DNA of 64,000 bases from Paraburkholderia sabiae (GTDB taxonomy: Bacteria > Pseudomonadota > Gammaproteobacteria > Burkholderiales > Burkholderiaceae): assembly GCF_030412785.1 (NCBI RefSeq), contig NZ_CP125295.1, positions 4,402,001 to 4,466,000 of the forward strand. The letters run 5' to 3'. The notes below the pieces were generated by a model that did not search any database, was not told the DNA's origin, and was given only the letters and a program-made list of their open reading frames with translations. Of the stretch, positions 62,101 to 64,000 are shown piece by piece. Numbering within the stretch: position 1 is the first letter of the stretch; each line of letters opens with the position of its first letter. Made by a program: the position numbers and the translations under genes.

Positions 62101-63982
62101 CAACGGCATGCTGCTGTCGCAACACATTCGCCTGATCGCTGCATTCGATCATCGTCACGTATTTCTCGATCCGAACCCCGACCCCGCGACGAGTTTCGCC
62201 GAGCGTCAAAGGCTCTTCAATCTGGACCGTTCGAGCTGGGCTGACTACGACCCCGCACTGATCTCGGCGGGCGGTGGTGTGTTCGCGCGCACGGCGAAGA
62301 CGATTCCGTTGTCGCAGGCCGTGCAGTCGATGCTCGGCATCAGTGCGGCTGCGTTGTCGCCTGCCGAACTGGTGCGCGCGATTCTTCAGGCGCCCGTCGA
62401 TCTGCTGTACAACGGCGGCATCGGCACCTATGTGAAGGCGAGCCACGAAACGCATGCGCAGGTCGGCGACAAGACCAACGACGCCGTGCGCGTAAACGGT
62501 CGCGATCTGCGCTGCAAGGTGATCGCGGAAGGCGGCAATCTCGGCTTCACGCAACATGGGCGTATCGAGTTCGCGCAGCATGGCGGCCGCATGAATACGG
62601 ATGCCATCGACAATTCAGCGGGTGTCGACTGCTCGGACCACGAAGTGAACATCAAGATTCTGCTCGGTCTCGTGGTTGCGGACGGCGAGATGACGGAGAA
62701 GCAGCGCAACGCGTTGCTCGCTGAAATGACGGAAGAAGTGGGCCTGCTCGTGTTGCAGGATAACTACTATCAGACGCAGGCTCTATCGATTGCGGGCCGC
62801 TACGCGGCCGAACTGTTCGACGCGGAAATGCGCATGATGCGTTATCTCGAACGCGCGGGCCGCTTGAATCGCGTGATCGAATTCCTGCCTTCGGAAGATG
62901 AAATCAACGAACGTCTAGCTGCAAAACAGGGTTTGACGTCGCCCGAGCGCGCGGTGCTGCTCGCGTACAGCAAGATGTGGCTCTACGACGCGCTGCTCGA
63001 ATCCGACGTGCCGGAAGATGCGCTCGTCGCGGGCATGCTCACCGAGTACTTCCCGAAGCCGCTGCGTCAGCGCTTCAGTGAGCCGATGCATCGTCATCCG
63101 CTGCGCCGCGAAATTCTCGCGACGCATCTGACGAACGCGCTCGTGAATCGTGTCGGCTGCGCGTTCGTGCACCGGATGATGGAAGAGACGGACGCGAAGC
63201 CGGGCGATATCGTGCGCGCGTGCATGATCGCGCGCGACGTGTTCGATCTGAACGACGTGTGGCGCAATATCGACGCACTCGACAATCGCGTCGCCGACGA
63301 CGTGCAGGCGCGCATGTTCGTCGAAATCACGAAGCTGCTGGAGCGTGCCGCGTTGTGGTTCCTGCGTCATCTGCAATCGGGCGAAGTGATGAACGGCGGC
63401 GTGACGGCGTTGATCGCGCGTTGCCGCGATGCCGCGCAACGGCTCGCGCCGCAATTGCCGATGCTGTTGCCTGCCGCCGAACTCGAAGCGCTGTCGGAGC
63501 GTCAGCGCGTGCTCGTCGACGCAGGTGTAGACAGCGAGCTTGCGGTGCGCGTGGCGAGCGGCGACATACCCGCTGCGCTGCTCGATATCGCGGAAGTGTC
63601 GGCGACGACGGACCGCAGTCTCGAACTCGTCGCAGGCGTGTACTTCGCTTTGAGCACGCAGCTGAATTACGGATGGATCGGCGAACGCGCCGAGTCGCTG
63701 CCGACGTCGACGCATTGGGACGTGATGGCACGTGCCGCCGCGCTCGCGGAATTGGCGCGCCTCAAGCGCGTGCTGGCTACCAGCGCGCTCACGGAAGCAC
63801 CCGAGGCGACGACGGCAGAGGGCGTCGTCGAAGCGTGGCGCGCAAAACGGGAAGACGCGCTCGCGCGTTACGCGCAGCTGCTGACGGATTTGCGTGCGGC
63901 GGGTGGCGCGAGTCTGTCGATGCTGCTCGTGATCGTGCGGGAAATGGCGACGCTCGAACGTCGCTTGATGGCGGCGACCTAG
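59126..63982 (+). CDS. NAD-specific glutamate dehydrogenase, large type
   Basis: A 1618-residue protein of the 180-kDa NAD-glutamate dehydrogenase class (GdhB/GdhZ-like). The N-terminal two fifths hold regulatory ACT-like modules; the catalytic part has FRTEVLGLMKAQMVKNVVIV, KGGFVVKNPP (Lys about 848-854), FDHRHVFLDPNPDPATSF, and the cofactor-linked GGIGTYVKASHETHAQVGDK. It oxidises glutamate to 2-oxoglutarate and ammonia in glutamate and arginine catabolism. The ATG at 59126 follows GGAGGA. With gabT/gabD it supports glutamate-family amino acid use. Complete in the window. Confidence 0.95.
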   Translation: MQAKNEEAVAHLLNDVVEFARGRLPEPAFAAVEPFLHHYYDFADADDLQSRGIADLYGAAMAHWQTAQRFVPGSERLRVYNPILEQHGWHSDHTVIEIVNDDMPFLVDSVSMAVNRQGLALHSVLHPVFRIWRGKDGGIERIAPGGVSSDDGQSQLASFIHFEVDRCGDAAKLDALRNEIAKVLGDVRAAVEDWPKIVDIARTTIRDMAARETSPEGVEARAFVEWMVADHFTFLGQRDYELVTHEGQYGLRGVAGSGLGILRESLRPQGASEVTPLPPAAASIIAGAAPIFLTKANSRATVHRPGYLDYVGVKLVGPDGKISGERRFIGLYTSTAYTASASEIPIVRRKCANIVRRAGFLPKGHLGKSLVTVLETYPRDELFQADENELYDTAIGVLRLQEHQRTRMFLRRDRFDRFVSCLVFVPRDKYNTDLRRRIAKLLMSAFNGTNVEFTPLLSESTLARIHFVVHAEPGAMPDVDTRELEARLIQVSRRWQDDLADALLDAFGEEQGNRLLQHYADSFPAGYRDDYPARTAVRDIELIERVQGTAHIAMNLYRPIEAGPRAFRFKVYRVGDPIALSRSLPMLEHLGVRVDEERPYLIEAPGAAPAWIHDFGLELADDAEFDIERVKDLFEDAFDRVWTGDIEDDNFNRLVLRAQLSAREVTILRAYAKYLRQVGSTFSDAYIERALTGNPAIARMLVELFIARSDPAPATSRDARVERLLKTIESALDEVPNLDEDRILRQFLGVINATQRTNYYRREDDGKPRSYLSFKFDPAKVPGLSEPKPMFEIWVYSPRVEGVHLRGGRVARGGLRWSDRREDFRTEVLGLMKAQMVKNVVIVPVGSKGGFVVKNPPPPTDREVWMREGVACYQTFLRGLLDLTDNRVGGQIVPPPDVVRHDPDDPYLVVAADKGTATFSDYANAISQEYGFWLDDAFASGGSVGYDHKKMGITARGAWESVKRHFREMGVDTQTMDFTVVGVGDMSGDVFGNGMLLSQHIRLIAAFDHRHVFLDPNPDPATSFAERQRLFNLDRSSWADYDPALISAGGGVFARTAKTIPLSQAVQSMLGISAAALSPAELVRAILQAPVDLLYNGGIGTYVKASHETHAQVGDKTNDAVRVNGRDLRCKVIAEGGNLGFTQHGRIEFAQHGGRMNTDAIDNSAGVDCSDHEVNIKILLGLVVADGEMTEKQRNALLAEMTEEVGLLVLQDNYYQTQALSIAGRYAAELFDAEMRMMRYLERAGRLNRVIEFLPSEDEINERLAAKQGLTSPERAVLLAYSKMWLYDALLESDVPEDALVAGMLTEYFPKPLRQRFSEPMHRHPLRREILATHLTNALVNRVGCAFVHRMMEETDAKPGDIVRACMIARDVFDLNDVWRNIDALDNRVADDVQARMFVEITKLLERAALWFLRHLQSGEVMNGGVTALIARCRDAAQRLAPQLPMLLPAAELEALSERQRVLVDAGVDSELAVRVASGDIPAALLDIAEVSATTDRSLELVAGVYFALSTQLNYGWIGERAESLPTSTHWDVMARAAALAELARLKRVLATSALTEAPEATTAEGVVEAWRAKREDALARYAQLLTDLRAAGGASLSMLLVIVREMATLERRLMAAT

Positions 63983-64000
63983 CCTGCGTGCGATGTTCGA

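Noticed and set aside
59450..62581. A 1043-codon open frame on the minus strand opposite the glutamate dehydrogenase gene
   Set aside because: It lies entirely within a strongly recognisable gene, is rich in Arg/His/Ala as antisense frames of high-GC genes are, and shows no domain pattern.

Overview
The window looks like chromosomal DNA of a high-GC betaproteobacterium of the Burkholderia sensu lato group, most likely Paraburkholderia or Caballeronia. This rests on base composition, the density of LysR/AraC/MocR regulators, the 1618-residue NAD-glutamate dehydrogenase, the phnCDE, gabD/gabT and PqiB-type proteins, and the style of the intergenic repeats. No rRNA, tRNA, CRISPR array, transposase or replication origin was recognised. 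Species cannot be fixed from the sequence alone.

Layout. 1-10936: housekeeping and detoxification genes, often as regulator/target pairs (phosphotransferase-like kinase, GFA protein, EamA exporter with a divergent LysR gene, a cNMP-domain flavoprotein reductase, a quinone-reductase-like dehydrogenase, GDSL lipoprotein, Nudix hydrolase, SDR with a divergent AraC gene). 10954-17644: a five-gene minus-strand catabolic operon (CitE-like CoA-ester lyase, class III CoA-transferase, amidohydrolase, AtoE permease, 2-hydroxycarboxylate permease) with a divergent LysR gene; it fits uptake, CoA activation and cleavage of a short hydroxy acid. 17712-21000: VOC protein, a SLOG-like protein, then a compositionally distinct stretch with a gene remnant and an ATP-grasp protein. 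21216-28814: aldo/keto reductase, pirin, SDR/LysR pair, DUF488, carbamoylase-type hydrolase and small proteins. 29122-32684: sensor kinase and a stress/envelope group (DUF2795, YqjD-, YqjE- and YqjK-like proteins, hemerythrin). 32903-38261: an ACAD plus FMN monooxygenase pair, an orphan PqiB and a DUF3313 lipoprotein. 38534-45173: TetR, gabD, gabT, a divergent MocR/GabR-like regulator and an EamA exporter; two copies of a roughly 600-bp palindromic repeat element flank gabT-regulator-exporter. 45944-48660: phnCDE transporter. 49460-51327: M14 peptidase and alpha/beta hydrolase.

The most striking region is 51328-58604. After a long AT-rich leader come two tandem secreted glycine-rich paralogues, a small secreted protein, a secreted C39-type cysteine peptidase and a 402-residue secreted protein. 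A convergent gene encodes an outer-membrane beta-barrel with an N-terminal coiled coil. This gene set resembles the Fap functional-amyloid secretion system of Pseudomonas (C39-like FapD, coiled-coil/barrel FapF, repetitive secreted subunits) but with different subunits. Two of the secreted proteins carry a motif very like the double-glycine leader site cut by C39 peptidases, directly beside the C39 peptidase gene. I propose a Fap-like surface-fibre system with leader-type processing of its minor components.

The window ends with the NAD-dependent glutamate dehydrogenase gene (59126-63982). With gabT/gabD it points to active glutamate/GABA catabolism.
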